Positions 63,135 through 64,000 of a stretch of 64,000 nucleotides of DNA are shown piece after piece. The translations under genes were made by a program, and so were the position numbers. The notes beneath the pieces were generated by a model, which searched no databases, had not been told where the DNA came from, and saw only the letters and a program-made list of their open reading frames with translations. Position 1 is the first letter of the stretch. Every line of letters starts with the position of its first letter. The DNA lies in the NCBI GenBank assembly GCA_948537335.1, contig CAOUJG010000002.1, positions 1-64,000 of the forward strand, written 5' to 3'. The stretch comes from an uncultured Eubacteriales bacterium (GTDB lineage Bacteria; Bacillota; Clostridia; Oscillospirales; Acutalibacteraceae).

Positions 63135-63175
63135 ATAAATTCTCCTTTTGAAGCGAAAAAATTATGAAAATGGTC

Positions 63176-63204
63176 TTTACAAAATGTTTTTTATGGGATA
63201 TAAT
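63176..63204 (+). promoter_or_regulatory. Promoter of the terminal Xre regulator
   Basis: TTTACA-17-TATAAT, 42 bases before the ATG. It lies just upstream of the divergent phosphatase gene start. Confidence 0.7.
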
Positions 63205-63246
63205 TTACCAGTCGTAAAAAGTTTTGCTGCAGGAGGGCTTGAAGGC

Positions 63247-63939
63247 ATGAATAAGGACTTCTCTAGAATCATCACGCTTTTGAGGAAGGAAAAAGGATTG
63301 AGCCAAAAGCAAGTGGCCACCGACCTTAACATCTCGCAAGCCTTGCTGTCGCATTACGAAAAGGGCGTTCGGGAGTGCGGACTGGATTTTGTGATAAAAC
63401 TTTCGGATTATTATAACGTGTCGTGCGACTATCTGCTGGGCAAAACGCCAAATAAAAGTGGCAAGACGCTGAATCTGGAGGACATTCCGGACTCATCGGA
63501 GAATAAAGATAATAAGTTTAGCGGCAGTGTGCTGCCAACTTTGAATAAAAAACTGATAGTAAATTCCATAAGCATTATATTCGATCTGCTTGGCAAAAGC
63601 AAGAACAAGAGCTTAACTGGCGAGGTTTCGGGCTATTTGATGATCTGCGTTTACAATGTTTTTAGGAATTTGTACTCGGCCAACGCCAAAAATCCGCAGG
63701 GCCTGTTTAAGATTCCGAACACGTCGTACGAGGCGCTGTGTAGCGCGTCTTTGAGCCTTTTGGAGCTGAGCATCAAACGGACGATAAAAAGCTCGGGCAA
63801 GAGCAAGGAAGACGCCGCGAGCCTAGCAAAATTGCCGCTTTCGCCGGACATCATATCAAAAGAGTACCCATTGTATGCGGCTTCGCTGTATAATCTGCTG
63901 CAAACGGGCGAGAACGCAATAAGCGCAAAGATAAAGTGA
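63247..63939 (+). CDS. Xre-family HTH regulator with helical C-terminal domain
   Basis: 230 residues from ATG 63247, downstream of AGGAGGGCTTGAAGG. The helix-turn-helix is at about 6-60 (ITLLRKEKGLSQKQVATDLNIS, then QALLSHYEKGVRECG), followed by LDFVIKLSDYYNVSCDYLLGKTP, a common Clostridia arrangement. The remaining 160 residues are helical with no catalytic motif (SIIFDLLGKSKNKSLTGEVSGYLMICVYN). It is not a cI-type protease-cleaved repressor by visible motif. The target is unknown. The promoter at 63176 is after the MFF-rich upstream segment, which rules out the longer open frame. Confidence 0.82.
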   Translation: MNKDFSRIITLLRKEKGLSQKQVATDLNISQALLSHYEKGVRECGLDFVIKLSDYYNVSCDYLLGKTPNKSGKTLNLEDIPDSSENKDNKFSGSVLPTLNKKLIVNSISIIFDLLGKSKNKSLTGEVSGYLMICVYNVFRNLYSANAKNPQGLFKIPNTSYEALCSASLSLLELSIKRTIKSSGKSKEDAASLAKLPLSPDIISKEYPLYAASLYNLLQTGENAISAKIK

Positions 63940-64000
63940 GAGCGGAGTAGCCCTAGGCGTTGTCTGTGGCGGGAGGAGACGCATCCGTGTTGCTTATAAA
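63940..64000 (+). other. Right edge of window
   Basis: GGGAGGAG at 63970-63977 is followed by possible GTG and TTG codons, so a new gene may begin here, but too little sequence remains to say more. Confidence 0.2.

Overview
The window looks like a chromosomal segment of a Gram-positive, low-to-moderate GC member of the Firmicutes, most likely class Clostridia. The main reasons are strong purine-rich ribosome binding sites with many TTG and GTG starts, sigma-A type promoters (TTGnnn-17-TATAAT), a SCIFF peptide with its radical SAM maturase next to a small four-helix membrane protein, yajC-tgt-queA, and a PBSX-type structural phage cluster. No rRNA, tRNA, CRISPR array or insertion sequence was recognised.

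Layout. 0-3 kb is AT-rich and holds small secreted proteins of unknown function, including one broken gene and one probable remnant. 3-6.2 kb has a tandem GNAT acyltransferase, a stand-alone acyl carrier protein and a wall- or membrane-anchored surface protein. 6.3-25.1 kb is a housekeeping block: pduL (opposite strand), rpoB-rpoC, rpsL-rpsG-fusA-tuf, a coiled-coil M23 peptidase, a VanY-like carboxypeptidase, gltX and glnS. 25.2-29.5 kb is accessory: two small genes on the minus strand facing an Xre regulator and an ImmA/IrrE-like protease, then secreted or membrane proteins including two TM2-domain paralogues. 29.5-34.1 kb has a P2-type cation ATPase, an organophosphate MFS transporter and a small membrane protein.

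34.2-47.2 kb is a tightly packed, one-directional phage-derived cluster in exact PBSX (xtm/xkd) order: terminase, portal, protease/scaffold, capsid, connectors, sheath, tube, frameshifting chaperone, LysM baseplate protein, gpD-like hub, spike, gp25, gpJ, gpI and a short fibre. It lacks integrase, repressor, replication and lysis genes. The slot normally filled by a long tape measure gene holds a frame of about 106 codons. It is the most unusual object in the window and could be a domesticated packaging or injection particle with a very short contractile tail.

47.2-52.1 kb (minus strand) carries scfB, scfA, a TIGR04086-type membrane protein, yajC, tgt and queA. 52.2-55.1 kb is the lysine/diaminopimelate operon asd-dapA-dapB. 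55.1-60.2 kb (minus strand) carries tatD, metG, tpiA, pgk and trmL. The window ends with a small membrane protein, an orphan oligopeptide-binding lipoprotein, a histidine phosphatase and an Xre-type regulator.

Functions were assigned from recognisable motifs and gene order only. No database search was possible, so family names for small phage and hypothetical proteins are inferences of varying strength.
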